Part shown: positions 6,953-16,280 of the stretch, piece by piece | Layout of the letters: each line of letters starts with the position of its first letter | Numbering within the stretch: position 1 is the stretch's first letter | DNA from: Pseudomonadota bacterium | GTDB lineage: Bacteria > Pseudomonadota > Gammaproteobacteria > Burkholderiales > Burkholderiaceae_C | Reading direction: 5' to 3' | DNA length: 27,121 nt | NCBI GenBank assembly: GCA_023460715.1 | Contig: JAEWPH010000297.1 | Coordinates: 1-27,121 of the forward strand | Notes under the pieces: model-generated | Seen by the model: only the letters and a program-made list of their open reading frames with translations | Told to the model about the DNA's origin: nothing | Database searches by the model: none | Made by a program: the position numbers and the translations under genes

Positions 6953-9409
6953 TCACGCCGACGGCGTCGGTGACGGCGGCTCCCACGAGTACGCCTTGCG
7001 CTCTGCCAGCAGCGTGCGCAGAGCGCCCGCCGGCAAGCCCGGCGCACACAGGAAGCCCTGGAAATACTGGCATTCCATATGCGCAAGCGCCACGCGCTGC
7101 GCCTCGGTCTCCACCCCTTCGGCGACCACTTCGATATGCAGTGCTCGGCCCATGCTCGTGATCGCCGTCACGATGGCACGGTCCCCATCGTCCTCGGGGA
7201 GCCCGCGCACGAAGGACTGGTCGATCTTCAGCTTGTGGATGGTCAGCTTCTTCAGATACGCCAGGCTGGAATAGCCGGTACCGAAGTCGTCGATGGCCAG
7301 CCCCACCCCCAACGCCGAAAGGACCGACAGCCGCTGCTCGGTCTCCTGCCCATCCTGCAGCAGGATGGTCTCGGTCAGTTCCAGTTCGAGCAGGCTGGCG
7401 GGCAGGCCGTGCCGGCTGAGCAGCTGGGTGAGGTGCTCCACGAAGCCGGGCTGGCGGAATTCGAGCGCCGACACGTTCACCGCTACCACCACCGGCGTTC
7501 CGGCCCGCAACCACGCCGCGGCCTCCTGGACGGCCTGCTCCATCACCCAAGCGCCCAGCGCCACGATGTAGCCGGACTCCTCCGCCAGCGGGATGAACTC
7601 TGCGGGAGACACCGCCCCCATCTCGGGATGGGTCCAGCGCAACAGCGCCTCGGCGCCGACGATGCGGCCGGACGCCATGGCGACCTGCGGCTGGTACTGC
7701 ACGGCCATCTGGCCGAGCCCCACCGCCTGCCGCATCGCATGCTCCATCTGCATGCGCGACAGCAGGTTGGCGTTCATCTTCGGCTGGTAGAAGCCATAGC
7801 TGCCCCGGCCTCGCTCCTTCACGCCGTACATGGCGGTGTCGGCCTGCTTGACCAGATCGTCCAGCGTCGCACCGTCCTGCGGATACAGCGACACGCCGAT
7901 GCTGCACTGGATGGAAAACCCCATGCCATCCAGCGCGAACGGGCGCAGCATGTCCTCCAGGATGCGCTGCGCCACGGCGGCCGCAATGCTCTCGTCGCCC
8001 CCGTGGAGGTAGATGACGAATTCGTCGCCCCCCAACCGGCACAGCAGGTCCGTCTGCCGCAGGCAGGCCTGGAGCCGCTGCGCTACCAGGCGCAGCACGC
8101 GGTCGCCGAACGGATGCCCCAGGGAATCGTTGATGTTCTTGAAGCGGTCCAGGTCCAGAAAGAGGATGGCGAAACCTGTCCCCCGCTCGCGGGCAGCCGC
8201 CTCGATCGCTGCATCGACGCGGCGGGCGAGCAGCATCCGGTTGGGCAGCCCGGTCAGCAGGTCGCTGTAGGCCAGCTCCTCGATCCGCTGCTGGGCTGCA
8301 TGCTGCTCGGTCAGATCGCGCACGAAGCCGATGCTCTGAGCAATCCGTCCCCCCTCATCCCGCACGGCCACCCAGGACAGATGCACCGCGCAATCCTGTC
8401 CGGTGCGGCGCGGCAGCAGCAGTTCGCCTTCCCAGAAGCCCTCCCGCTCCCAGGTGGCCACGACGCGCTGCATCAGCTCACGTGCCTGTGCATGGCCGAA
8501 GAGGGCAGCCGCCGGCTTGCCCAACAGCCCGCAGGGCGAATCCTCCACCAGCCGCTCGCAGCCGGGGTTCATGCGGATGAGCGTGTGGTACTCGTCGGCG
8601 ATGAAGATGGCGTCCAGGCTCGACTCGAACACCTGCGCAGCCAGCCGCAGGCTGGCCTGGGCCTCCGCCTGCCGGGTCACATCCCGGAAGGAATACACGC
8701 GCCCCGACGGCCGCCCGTGCAGCAATTGCGGTACGGAACGGCGTTCGACCGACGTGCCGTTGCGAAGCACGAAGACGTCGGTGGTCTCCAGCAGAGGTTC
8801 CCGGGCAATGGCCGCGAGCCGCTCCCGGTAGGGCAAGGGCTCTGCCACCTGCGACGCCATGAAAGCGTGGACGGCATCGTCGTCCCGCTGCCGCAGCAGG
8901 TCATCCGGCATGGCCCAGAGCAGCGCCAAGCGTTGGTTGAAGGCCCGCACGCGGCCCTGCATGTCGCACACCAGCATACCGTCGGCCGCGGAATCGAGGG
9001 TTGCGCGCAGTTCCGCCAGCAGGGTCTCGAGTTCGCGCTCGGCCCCCTCTTCGCGCACCCGGCTGCGCATGGTCAGCACCAGCAGAGGGCCATCCCTGCG
9101 CTGTACGGCGGCCACGCGGCGCTCCACCGGCACCAGCTGGCCTTGCGCCGTGACGAGGCCCGACTCCGAATGGATGCCCGCCAGGATGTCCGCGGGCGGC
9201 TGGCTCCAGAAAAACAGGTCCTCGGGCGTGGACGCCAATTGCTGGACCGGCGTACCGATCATGGTCGCGGCCGCTTGGCCCGCCAGGTCCGCCGCGGCCC
9301 GGTTGCAATACAGGATGCGCAGCGTCTCAGGATGGACCAGCCACAAGGCCTGGTCCATGCCGTCGCAGATGGCGTGCCACTCCTCTTCGTTGAGAGGGAG
9401 GTCGGTCAC
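6953..9409 (-). CDS. PAS-PAS-PAS-GGDEF-EAL cyclic-di-GMP signalling protein
   Basis: An 818-residue protein combining diguanylate cyclase and c-di-GMP phosphodiesterase domains. Three PAS-like modules lie at about 10-115, 125-245 and 250-375. The GGDEF domain (about 376-545) has an intact RLGGDEF at 458-464 with an inhibitory site RQTD at 451-454. The EAL domain (about 555-805) keeps the metal and catalytic motifs: GAEALLRW (585-592), VNVSALEF, ELELTETIL, IDDFGTGYSS, KIDQSFV and VVAEGVET. Both activities look possible; which dominates cannot be told. No transmembrane segment is seen, so it is probably cytoplasmic with PAS-based sensing. The GTG start at 9409 overlaps the stop of the HD-GYP gene (GTGA), so the two are co-translated. 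Confidence 0.93.
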   Translation of the reverse strand: MTDLPLNEEEWHAICDGMDQALWLVHPETLRILYCNRAAADLAGQAAATMIGTPVQQLASTPEDLFFWSQPPADILAGIHSESGLVTAQGQLVPVERRVAAVQRRDGPLLVLTMRSRVREEGAERELETLLAELRATLDSAADGMLVCDMQGRVRAFNQRLALLWAMPDDLLRQRDDDAVHAFMASQVAEPLPYRERLAAIAREPLLETTDVFVLRNGTSVERRSVPQLLHGRPSGRVYSFRDVTRQAEAQASLRLAAQVFESSLDAIFIADEYHTLIRMNPGCERLVEDSPCGLLGKPAAALFGHAQARELMQRVVATWEREGFWEGELLLPRRTGQDCAVHLSWVAVRDEGGRIAQSIGFVRDLTEQHAAQQRIEELAYSDLLTGLPNRMLLARRVDAAIEAAARERGTGFAILFLDLDRFKNINDSLGHPFGDRVLRLVAQRLQACLRQTDLLCRLGGDEFVIYLHGGDESIAAAVAQRILEDMLRPFALDGMGFSIQCSIGVSLYPQDGATLDDLVKQADTAMYGVKERGRGSYGFYQPKMNANLLSRMQMEHAMRQAVGLGQMAVQYQPQVAMASGRIVGAEALLRWTHPEMGAVSPAEFIPLAEESGYIVALGAWVMEQAVQEAAAWLRAGTPVVVAVNVSALEFRQPGFVEHLTQLLSRHGLPASLLELELTETILLQDGQETEQRLSVLSALGVGLAIDDFGTGYSSLAYLKKLTIHKLKIDQSFVRGLPEDDGDRAIVTAITSMGRALHIEVVAEGVETEAQRVALAHMECQYFQGFLCAPGLPAGALRTLLAERKAYSWEPPSPTPSA

Positions 9410-10737
9410 GCGTCGCCCTCTCGCGGTACGGGATCGAGGGCCCGCTCGAAGAAATAGCAGATGCGCTTGCGCGGCGAGAGGTAGTCCAGGGCTTCGCGCG
9501 GCAGCTGCGCAGGCCGCAGGCTGCGGCGGATGCCCAGCTCGGGGACCGTTTCGAGATCCAGGATGCGGGCCTGGTCCACCGGCACGCGGGGGTCGTGCAC
9601 GAGGACGCGGGGCCGCAACGGCCGCGAGGAATTCACCGAAATGACCAAGGCATAGCGGTCATTCACCAATTGAACGACGGACCCGGGCGGGTACACGCCC
9701 ATCATGCGGATGAAGGCACCCAGCACCACGGCGTCAAACCGAGGCTTGTGCTGCGCGAAGATCACGGACAGCGCCTCGTGCGGCGTGAGCGGGTCGCCGC
9801 CGTGCAAGGGGTTGCACATCCGGTCGTAGTGGTTGACGAGCGCTAGGATCTGCCCGGCCCGGACCATGTCCCGGCCCGCCAACTGCTGTGGGAAGCCCGA
9901 TCCATCCATCATTTCATGGTGCTGCGCGATGGCCAGCAGCACGGCAGCGGGCCAGCCCATCTTGCGGGCGAGCACGACCGATTCCCCCACATGGCTCTCG
10001 TAGCGCCGGCGATCCGCCGGCATGAGCGGGGATTGCGGCTCGGCCAGGTGCAGAGGCAGGGAGGCCTTGCCTAGGTCGTGGAGCAGCGCGGCCACGCCGA
10101 CATCCTGGAGCTCGGCCCCTTCGATGCCCAGCGCGCGCCCGAGTAAGAGCGACAGGACCATGACGTTCACGGGGTGCAGGGCAGGCCGCATGCCCACGCC
10201 CTCGGACAGCAGCCGGATGGCGCAGTCTCCGTTCGACAGCAGTTCGCTGACGCATCCGGACACCAGCGCCTCCGTGCTGGCGCGTGACGGTCCGAGGTCC
10301 TCGCCCAGGGAATGGACGAGCTGCTGGTAGATACGCGTCGCCTCGGCAAAGCGCCAATCGCACCGCATGGCGGCGACATGGTCGGCCTGCGGCAGGCGCG
10401 GGGACCCGTCGCGGCCAGTTGCGCCCACTGACGCAGAGGTGGAGCGCGCTTCCGGGGACACGTCCACGCCGGCCTGGACGACCGTGCGGGTGGCAGGAGG
10501 CAGGGCTTCGCCCGGCACAGTTTCGGGATCGCTCTTGGACGGGATGTAGCGCACCTCGGAGAGCCCCAGCCCGCGCAGCGTCTGCAACTGCTCCGGGGTG
10601 GTGAGCTTGAAGCTGCTCATGGGAAACGGATGATTCATCCAGCCCATGTCGAGCTGGATGAACATGCCAATGCGCACCTGGCGAATGTCGATGAGGATGG
10701 GAGTGGTCACTTCGGAGGTACCGCAGTCGCTGTGCAT
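9406..10737 (-). CDS. DUF3391/HD-GYP domain protein (putative c-di-GMP phosphodiesterase)
   Basis: A 443-residue cytoplasmic protein. The N-terminus (about 12-70, ILIDIRQVRIGMFIQLD and HPFPMSSFKL) resembles the DUF3391 domain that commonly precedes HD-GYP domains. The HD-GYP domain (about 180-350) has LLHDLGKASLP (HD at 220-221, Lys224), SHVGES (His249) and HHEMMDGSGFP (His273-His274). Metal-binding residues are kept, but the signature tyrosine is phenylalanine: GFP at 281-283. A final domain of about 100 residues (GSVVQLVNDRYALVISVN onward) follows, as in relatives. The ATG at 10737 lacks a clear ribosome-binding site. Overlap with the GGDEF-EAL gene implies joint c-di-GMP control. Confidence 0.88.
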   Translation of the reverse strand: MHSDCGTSEVTTPILIDIRQVRIGMFIQLDMGWMNHPFPMSSFKLTTPEQLQTLRGLGLSEVRYIPSKSDPETVPGEALPPATRTVVQAGVDVSPEARSTSASVGATGRDGSPRLPQADHVAAMRCDWRFAEATRIYQQLVHSLGEDLGPSRASTEALVSGCVSELLSNGDCAIRLLSEGVGMRPALHPVNVMVLSLLLGRALGIEGAELQDVGVAALLHDLGKASLPLHLAEPQSPLMPADRRRYESHVGESVVLARKMGWPAAVLLAIAQHHEMMDGSGFPQQLAGRDMVRAGQILALVNHYDRMCNPLHGGDPLTPHEALSVIFAQHKPRFDAVVLGAFIRMMGVYPPGSVVQLVNDRYALVISVNSSRPLRPRVLVHDPRVPVDQARILDLETVPELGIRRSLRPAQLPREALDYLSPRKRICYFFERALDPVPREGDA

Positions 10738-10754
10738 GCAGAAAACTCGAGTGG

Positions 10755-10760
10755 ATTATC
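10755..10760 (-). promoter_or_regulatory. Possible -10 element for the HD-GYP gene
   Basis: GATAAT on the minus strand (five of six to TATAAT) would start transcription near 10748, about 11 bases before the ATG. No convincing -35 is seen at the right distance, so this is tentative. Apart from this and the hairpin at 10836-10853, the 150 bases between this gene and the one upstream show nothing recognisable. Confidence 0.3.
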
Positions 10761-10835
10761 TCCAGTTACCAGACTGTGAAACGCTTAACAAGATGCACAG
10801 TGTAGGGGAGCAGCGACCCGGGGCAGGTCCTTGTT

Positions 10836-10853
10836 GGGCGGTTTTCGCCGCCC
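10836..10853 (-). terminator. GC-rich hairpin after the TauE/SafE-like gene, possible weak terminator
   Basis: GGGCGG and CCGCCC form a perfect six-base-pair stem with a six-base loop, 35 bases past the stop of the gene ending at 10888. It is not followed by a U-tract on the minus strand, so it could be a Rho-type end, an mRNA-stabilising hairpin, or nothing. Confidence 0.3.
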
Positions 10854-10887
10854 GGCCCTCACGGCAGCCTTCCCAGGCTTGCGGAGG

Positions 10888-11637
10888 TCACAGACACCAG
10901 AACGCAGGCTGCCGGTGCACCACATCCATCCACAGTGCCCAACCGCCCATGGCCAGCAGCATGAGCCCGGCGAACCGGGTACCCCAGCCGTCCCGCAGCG
11001 CATTCAGGCGGAGGCGCAGCCTCTGCCAGGCCCACGGCCCGGCGATGAGCCAGACGCCACTGCCCAAGCCGAACAGGGCCATGGTGAGCGCCCCCTGAAG
11101 AGGCCCGCCGCTCAGCGCGGCCACTAGCAGTGCCGAGTAGAGCAACCCGCAGGGCATCAGGGCCCAGGCGACTCCCGCGAACCAGGTGCCTCCCGGTGCA
11201 GACACCAAGGGCCGTACCCGATGCCATACGGAACGTCCGGCCTCATCGACCCATGCGGGCTGGCGCGCATGCACCAGCAGGAGCAGTCCCCACGCCAGCA
11301 CGGACGCGTGCAAGAGCGTCCAAGCGGGCCGCAGCGCCGCCGTGTGTTGGGTGAGCCAGGCCAGCCGCTCCATCGCCAGCGCGGCCACTCCGCCCGCGAC
11401 GGCGTAGCCGACCAGCCGGCCCAAATGGAAAGCTGCCGCCCGCAGGAGCGTCCTCGCCGACACTCGCCCGGCCCAGCCAACCGGGCGGACGCCACCGGCA
11501 GCAAACGCTTTGTCAGTGGCCTTGTCAGTGCCGGAAGCCGACGCAAGCGCGCCACAGGGAGCCGCACACATGGCCAGGCAGTGCGGGCCTCCTGCCAGGC
11601 CCATGAGCAACGCCGTCCAGGCGATGGTGGCCCACAT
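10888..11637 (-). CDS. TauE/SafE-like (UreH-type) membrane protein of the cbb3/hemN cluster
   Basis: A 249-residue integral membrane protein with about six hydrophobic segments. It starts with a helix containing LMGLAGGPHCLAMCAAPCGA (Cys20, Cys24 and Cys28, with His19) and later has WALMPCGLLYSALLVAALSGG; these cysteine/methionine/histidine patterns are typical of the group annotated as sulfite exporter TauE/SafE. Members of this group often sit beside cbb3 oxidase or copper genes, where a role in metal handling or oxidase assembly has been suspected. Here it follows hemN by eight bases and so is probably on the same FNR-controlled transcript. Sulfite export itself is not supported by this context. 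The ATG at 11637 was taken as it precedes the first helix. Confidence 0.85.
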   Translation of the reverse strand: MWATIAWTALLMGLAGGPHCLAMCAAPCGALASASGTDKATDKAFAAGGVRPVGWAGRVSARTLLRAAAFHLGRLVGYAVAGGVAALAMERLAWLTQHTAALRPAWTLLHASVLAWGLLLLVHARQPAWVDEAGRSVWHRVRPLVSAPGGTWFAGVAWALMPCGLLYSALLVAALSGGPLQGALTMALFGLGSGVWLIAGPWAWQRLRLRLNALRDGWGTRFAGLMLLAMGGWALWMDVVHRQPAFWCL

Positions 11638-11645
11638 GGACGTCT

Positions 11646-13028
11646 TCAGATGATGCGTGAGAAACGGGCGCGGTTGCGGTCCACCTGCAAATGGCGATCA
11701 AAAATCATCGCAACGCCGCGCACGAAGAACCATCCCATGGCGGTCACAGTGATCCCGTCCTTGCCGAGGGTCACCAGGCCCTGCGCCGCCATCTCTTCCA
11801 GCTGCTGCATCTCGGCAGCGAAATAGCTGCGGAAGTCGATCAGCCAGGACTGCTCCATGGGTTCGAACAAAAGCTCGCCCTGGCACATCAGCGCCATGAT
11901 GACCGAGCGCCGGACCAGATCGTCGCGGGTCAGTGCCAGCCCCCGCACCACCGGCAGGTGCCCGTTGTTGATGAAGTCGTAGTACTCGTCCAGCGTCTTC
12001 GCGTTCTGGCTGTAGGTAGCTCCCACGCGCCCGATGGAGGACACGCCCAAGCCGATGAGATCGCAGTCCGGCTGCGTGCTGTAGCCCTGGAAATTGCGGT
12101 GCAGCCGCCCTTGCCGCTTGGCCACGGCCAGCGCGTCTTCCGGCAAGGCGAAGTGGTCCATGCCCACGTAGACATATCCCGCGTCCAGGAAGGCATCCAG
12201 AGACTGCGAGAGCATCGACACCTTGGCCGAGGCCATGGGCAGTTCTGCAGAGACGATGCGGCGCTGCGGCTTGAAGCGTTCGGGCAGGTGGGCGTAGGCG
12301 TACAAAGCGATGCGGTCGGGCCGCAGCTCCACGACCTGCTTGAGGGTGCGGTCGAACGACTCCGGCGTCTGGCGCGGCAGGCCGTAGATCAGGTCGACGT
12401 TGACCGATTCGAAGCCCAGGCGGCGCGCGGCCGCCACGAGGCCGAACACCTGCTCGGCGGGCTGCACGCGGTGCACGGCCTTCTGCACTTCGGGGTCGAA
12501 GTCCTGCACACCGAAGCTCAAACGGTTGAAACCCAGCTCGGCCAGCAGCGCGAGCCGCTCCTCGTTCACGGTGCGCGGGTCGACCTCGATCGAGTACTCC
12601 CCGCCCGGCACCAGATTGAAGCTGCGCTTGATCATCGCCATCAGCTCGCGAAGCCCCGCATCGGACAGGAAAGTCGGACTGCCGCCTCCCAGGTGCAGCT
12701 GGCTCACGTACTGGCCGACACCGCAGTGAGCCGTGTGCAGATCAATCTCCCGGCTCAGGTAGCGCAGGTAGACGTCGGCCCGCTCCGGGTGTTTGGTGAT
12801 GATTTTGTTGCAGGCGCAGTAGTAGCACAGCGACTCGCAAAAGGGAATGTGCACATACAAGGACAGGGGCAGCGCCTTCGCCACCGAGCCCAGCCTGCGC
12901 TGCTGCAAGGCGAGGATGTACTCGTCCTGCCCGAACGCTTCGACAAAGCGGTCCGCGGTGGGGTAAGAGGTATAGCGGGGCCCTGGCACGTCGAAACGAC
13001 GCAAAAGCTCGGGAGTAACAGCGGTCAT
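11646..13028 (-). CDS. hemN: Oxygen-independent coproporphyrinogen III oxidase
   Basis: Radical-SAM enzyme that decarboxylates coproporphyrinogen III to protoporphyrinogen IX without oxygen, in haem synthesis. It has 460 residues, as expected for HemN. The cluster motif is CESLCYYCAC (Cys64, Cys68, Cys71, plus Cys73), followed by the SAM-binding LHLGGGSPTFLS and the family sequences GFNRLSFGVQDFDPEVQKAV and VNVDLIYGLPRQ. The C-terminal HemN domain includes MALMCQGELLFEPME. The intact CxxxCxxC motif and full length distinguish it from HemW. The ATG at 13028 has a good ribosome-binding site (AAGGAA, six bases upstream). It is transcribed away from fnr and shares an FNR box with it, which fits a gene needed when oxygen is low. 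Confidence 0.96.
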   Translation of the reverse strand: MTAVTPELLRRFDVPGPRYTSYPTADRFVEAFGQDEYILALQQRRLGSVAKALPLSLYVHIPFCESLCYYCACNKIITKHPERADVYLRYLSREIDLHTAHCGVGQYVSQLHLGGGSPTFLSDAGLRELMAMIKRSFNLVPGGEYSIEVDPRTVNEERLALLAELGFNRLSFGVQDFDPEVQKAVHRVQPAEQVFGLVAAARRLGFESVNVDLIYGLPRQTPESFDRTLKQVVELRPDRIALYAYAHLPERFKPQRRIVSAELPMASAKVSMLSQSLDAFLDAGYVYVGMDHFALPEDALAVAKRQGRLHRNFQGYSTQPDCDLIGLGVSSIGRVGATYSQNAKTLDEYYDFINNGHLPVVRGLALTRDDLVRRSVIMALMCQGELLFEPMEQSWLIDFRSYFAAEMQQLEEMAAQGLVTLGKDGITVTAMGWFFVRGVAMIFDRHLQVDRNRARFSRII

Positions 13029-13082
13029 GACAGAATTCCTTGCATCCTGATCCGACTGTGCCGCAGAGCACCAGGGCAGTCC

Positions 13083-13096
13083 TTGACATTAATCAA
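13083..13096. promoter_or_regulatory. FNR box shared by hemN and fnr
   Basis: TTGAC-ATTA-ATCAA is nine of ten to the FNR consensus half-sites TTGAT/ATCAA. Its centre (13089.5) lies 41.5 bases from the start predicted from a -10 element in each direction: CACAAT at 13119-13124 for fnr (start near 13131) and CACAGT at 13060-13055 for hemN (start near 13048). This is the class II activator position, so FNR probably activates both genes, including its own. Confidence 0.8.
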
Positions 13097-13215
13097 GAGT
13101 CCGTCCAAAGAGGGCTGCCACAATGCAGCATGACAGTAGCCCTCCGTGCTCCTGCAACATTTGAACCCCGCTACCTCTCCAGGTAAGCTCAGGACAGGAA
13201 CAGGGCCCAGTGCAT

Positions 13216-13935
13216 ATGAATCTGCAAACCATCAAAGTTGCCTGCTCGAACTGCAATCTGCGCGAACTCTGCATGCCCATGGGGCTGAACGATCAGCAAT
13301 TGCAACGCATCGACGAAATCGTCGCCACGCGCCGCAAGGTCAAGCGCGGCGCCACCCTGTTCCGCAACGGCGAGCCGTTCAGCTCGCTGTTTGCCATCCG
13401 CACCGGCTTCTTCAAGACCTGTGTGGCGACGGAAGACGGACGCGACCAGGTGACCGGCTTCCAGATGGCCGGCGAGATCATCGGCCTGGACGGCATCGTG
13501 AGCGACCATCACACCTGCGATGCGGTGGCACTGGAAGACGCCGAAGTGTGCGTCATGCCCTTTGACCGCCTGGAAGAGCTGTCCCGCGAAGTCACGGCGC
13601 TGCAGCACCATGTGCACAAGATCATGAGCCGCGAGATCGTGCGGGAGCACGGCGTGATGCTGCTGCTCGGCAGCATGCGGGCGGAAGAGCGTCTGGCGGC
13701 GTTCCTGCTCAACCTCGTTCAGCGCCTGCACGCGCGTGGGTTCTCGCAGTCCGAACTGGTTCTGCGCATGACGCGAGAGGAGATCGGCAGCTACCTGGGC
13801 CTCAAGCTCGAAACCGTGAGCCGCACCTTCTCCAAGTTCGTCGAGGAAGGCGTGGTGGAAGTCAAGCAGCGGCACGTGCGCATCGTCGACACCGACGCGC
13901 TCAAGCGCATCGTCAACAGCCAGCAGTGCCACTGA
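13216..13935 (+). CDS. fnr: FNR-family oxygen-sensing transcription regulator
   Basis: Global activator of genes for low-oxygen growth; it dimerises and binds DNA when it carries a [4Fe-4S] cluster. With the ATG at 13216 it has 239 residues. Cluster ligands match E. coli FNR with a ten-residue offset: Cys10, Cys13, Cys19 (CSNCNLRELC) and Cys112 (EVCVMPF). A cyclic-nucleotide-binding-like beta-roll, a long dimerisation helix and a helix-turn-helix (MTREEIGSYLGLKLETVSR) follow; the recognition helix keeps E-xx-SR, which reads TTGAT. A GTG six bases upstream is a possible alternative start. It ends in a bidirectional terminator. The three FNR boxes in this window are its likely targets. Confidence 0.95.
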   Translation: MNLQTIKVACSNCNLRELCMPMGLNDQQLQRIDEIVATRRKVKRGATLFRNGEPFSSLFAIRTGFFKTCVATEDGRDQVTGFQMAGEIIGLDGIVSDHHTCDAVALEDAEVCVMPFDRLEELSREVTALQHHVHKIMSREIVREHGVMLLLGSMRAEERLAAFLLNLVQRLHARGFSQSELVLRMTREEIGSYLGLKLETVSRTFSKFVEEGVVEVKQRHVRIVDTDALKRIVNSQQCH

Positions 13936-13977
13936 AACGCAGCGGTGGCAGGTGCGGCCCAGAGTCGCGCACGGATC

Positions 13978-14004
13978 AAAAAAAGGGGCCGCGGCCCCTT
14001 TTTT
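13978..14004. terminator. Bidirectional intrinsic terminator between fnr and the convergent membrane-protein gene
   Basis: A run of seven A, then GGGGCC-GC-GGCCCC, then six T. The G/C core is a perfect palindrome flanked by A- and T-tracts, so it can stop transcription from both sides. It lies 43 bases after the fnr stop and 12 bases after the stop of the opposing gene. Confidence 0.92.
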
Positions 14005-14015
14005 CGTTGGCGCGC

Positions 14016-14300
14016 TCAGGAATACCTTGCGCAGTCGAGCGGGCGTTCGGCCTCCGGCACGGGGCAGCGGTTCATCTCGAAAGGGGACAGCGAGAGCAGC
14101 GTCGTCAGCGCGCCTGCGGCCATGATGATGAGCCAGAACACGAAGAACGCCACCGTGTAGACGCCCTCCCGGGACACCGCCAGCGGCTGATCGAACCAGT
14201 GCAGCGCTTGCGGGTCGACGAAAGCGAAAACGACCATCTCCAGCACGGCCGCCATCAGAAAGGCCGGCCAGGCAATCCACATCAGACGTTGTGTCCACAT
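14016..14300 (-). CDS. Small two-helix membrane protein of unknown function, end of the cco cluster
   Basis: A 94-residue protein I cannot assign to a named family. It has two predicted membrane helices (about 8-28 and 47-71) separated by a short aromatic-rich loop (DPQALHWFDQP). After helix two it has a tail with two cysteines (Cys79 and Cys90, in NRCPVPEAERPLDCARYS). The ATG at 14300 has a good ribosome-binding site (AAGGAG, seven bases upstream). It follows the ccoH-like gene by 111 bases on the same strand and ends at the shared terminator, so it is probably the last gene of the cco unit. A role in oxidase assembly is suggested by position only. Confidence 0.75.
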   Translation of the reverse strand: MWTQRLMWIAWPAFLMAAVLEMVVFAFVDPQALHWFDQPLAVSREGVYTVAFFVFWLIIMAAGALTTLLSLSPFEMNRCPVPEAERPLDCARYS

Positions 14301-14411
14301 CGCAGGGCTCCTTGTCGTGTACTGAAGTCTGCACGATAGGTCATAGGCGAGGGGCGTCGTATAGAGGGATGCCCCAATGCGGTGTCGGTCAGGCGCCGAC
14401 GGCAGGCCCAG

Positions 14412-14684
14412 TCAGCGGGGCTGGTCTTCCACCGGCGTGGCCGCATGGTTGCGGCCCTTGAGGGCTGGCGCCATGCTGGTATCGGACTGCTGGAGCGTCT
14501 TGTTGATGTCGATGCCGCGCTGGTAATAGTCCTCGGCCAGCACGGGGTCGGGCTGGCGCATTGCCAGCCAGAGCGTGAAGAAGCCTGCCACCACCACCAC
14601 GGCCGGCCCGGCGATCACCATCCAGACATGGCCGTACTTCCACCAGGGCGTACCCGCAGCGGTCTTCATGGATTGAACTGACAT
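14412..14684 (-). CDS. ccoH: FixH/CcoH-like cbb3 oxidase assembly protein
   Basis: A 90-residue single-pass inner-membrane protein. A helix (VWMVIAGPAVVVVAGFFTLW, about 20-39) is followed by PDPVLAEDYYQRGIDINKTL, which is the conserved start of the FixH/CcoH periplasmic part. Classical FixH is about 150-170 residues, so this is a short form, as I recall for betaproteobacteria. It presumably helps assemble or stabilise the cbb3 oxidase. The ribosome-binding site AAGGAG lies six bases before the ATG. It follows ccoG by 56 bases, with a small hairpin (14719-14732) between them. Confidence 0.82.
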   Translation of the reverse strand: MSVQSMKTAAGTPWWKYGHVWMVIAGPAVVVVAGFFTLWLAMRQPDPVLAEDYYQRGIDINKTLQQSDTSMAPALKGRNHAATPVEDQPR

Positions 14685-14740
14685 AGCGAACTCCTTGAAA
14701 GCGTGTCTGTGATTTCACGACCGGCGTCGGTCGCCGCTGC

Positions 14741-16207
<1,467 letters not shown>

Positions 16208-16245
16208 TTACTAGTTGTGGGGAACCATGCGCGCGAGGCGCGATG

Positions 16246-16272
16246 GCCGGGGTGCCCCGTAGAGCCCCCGGC
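16246..16272 (-). terminator. Intercistronic hairpin between ccoP and ccoG
   Basis: GCCGGGG (16246-16252) and CCCCGGC (16266-16272) form a seven-base-pair stem with a 13-base loop, starting eight bases after the ccoP stop. No U-tract follows, so it more likely attenuates read-through or protects the 3' end of the ccoNOQP message than ends it, which would let oxidase subunits exceed assembly factors. Function is inferred. Confidence 0.35.
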
Positions 16273-16280
16273 CCGTGCGG

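Noticed and set aside
7079..9457. Plus-strand open frame of 792 codons opposite the GGDEF-EAL gene
   Set aside because: The minus strand encodes complete PAS, GGDEF and EAL domains; the shadow has no recognisable motif and an unnatural composition.
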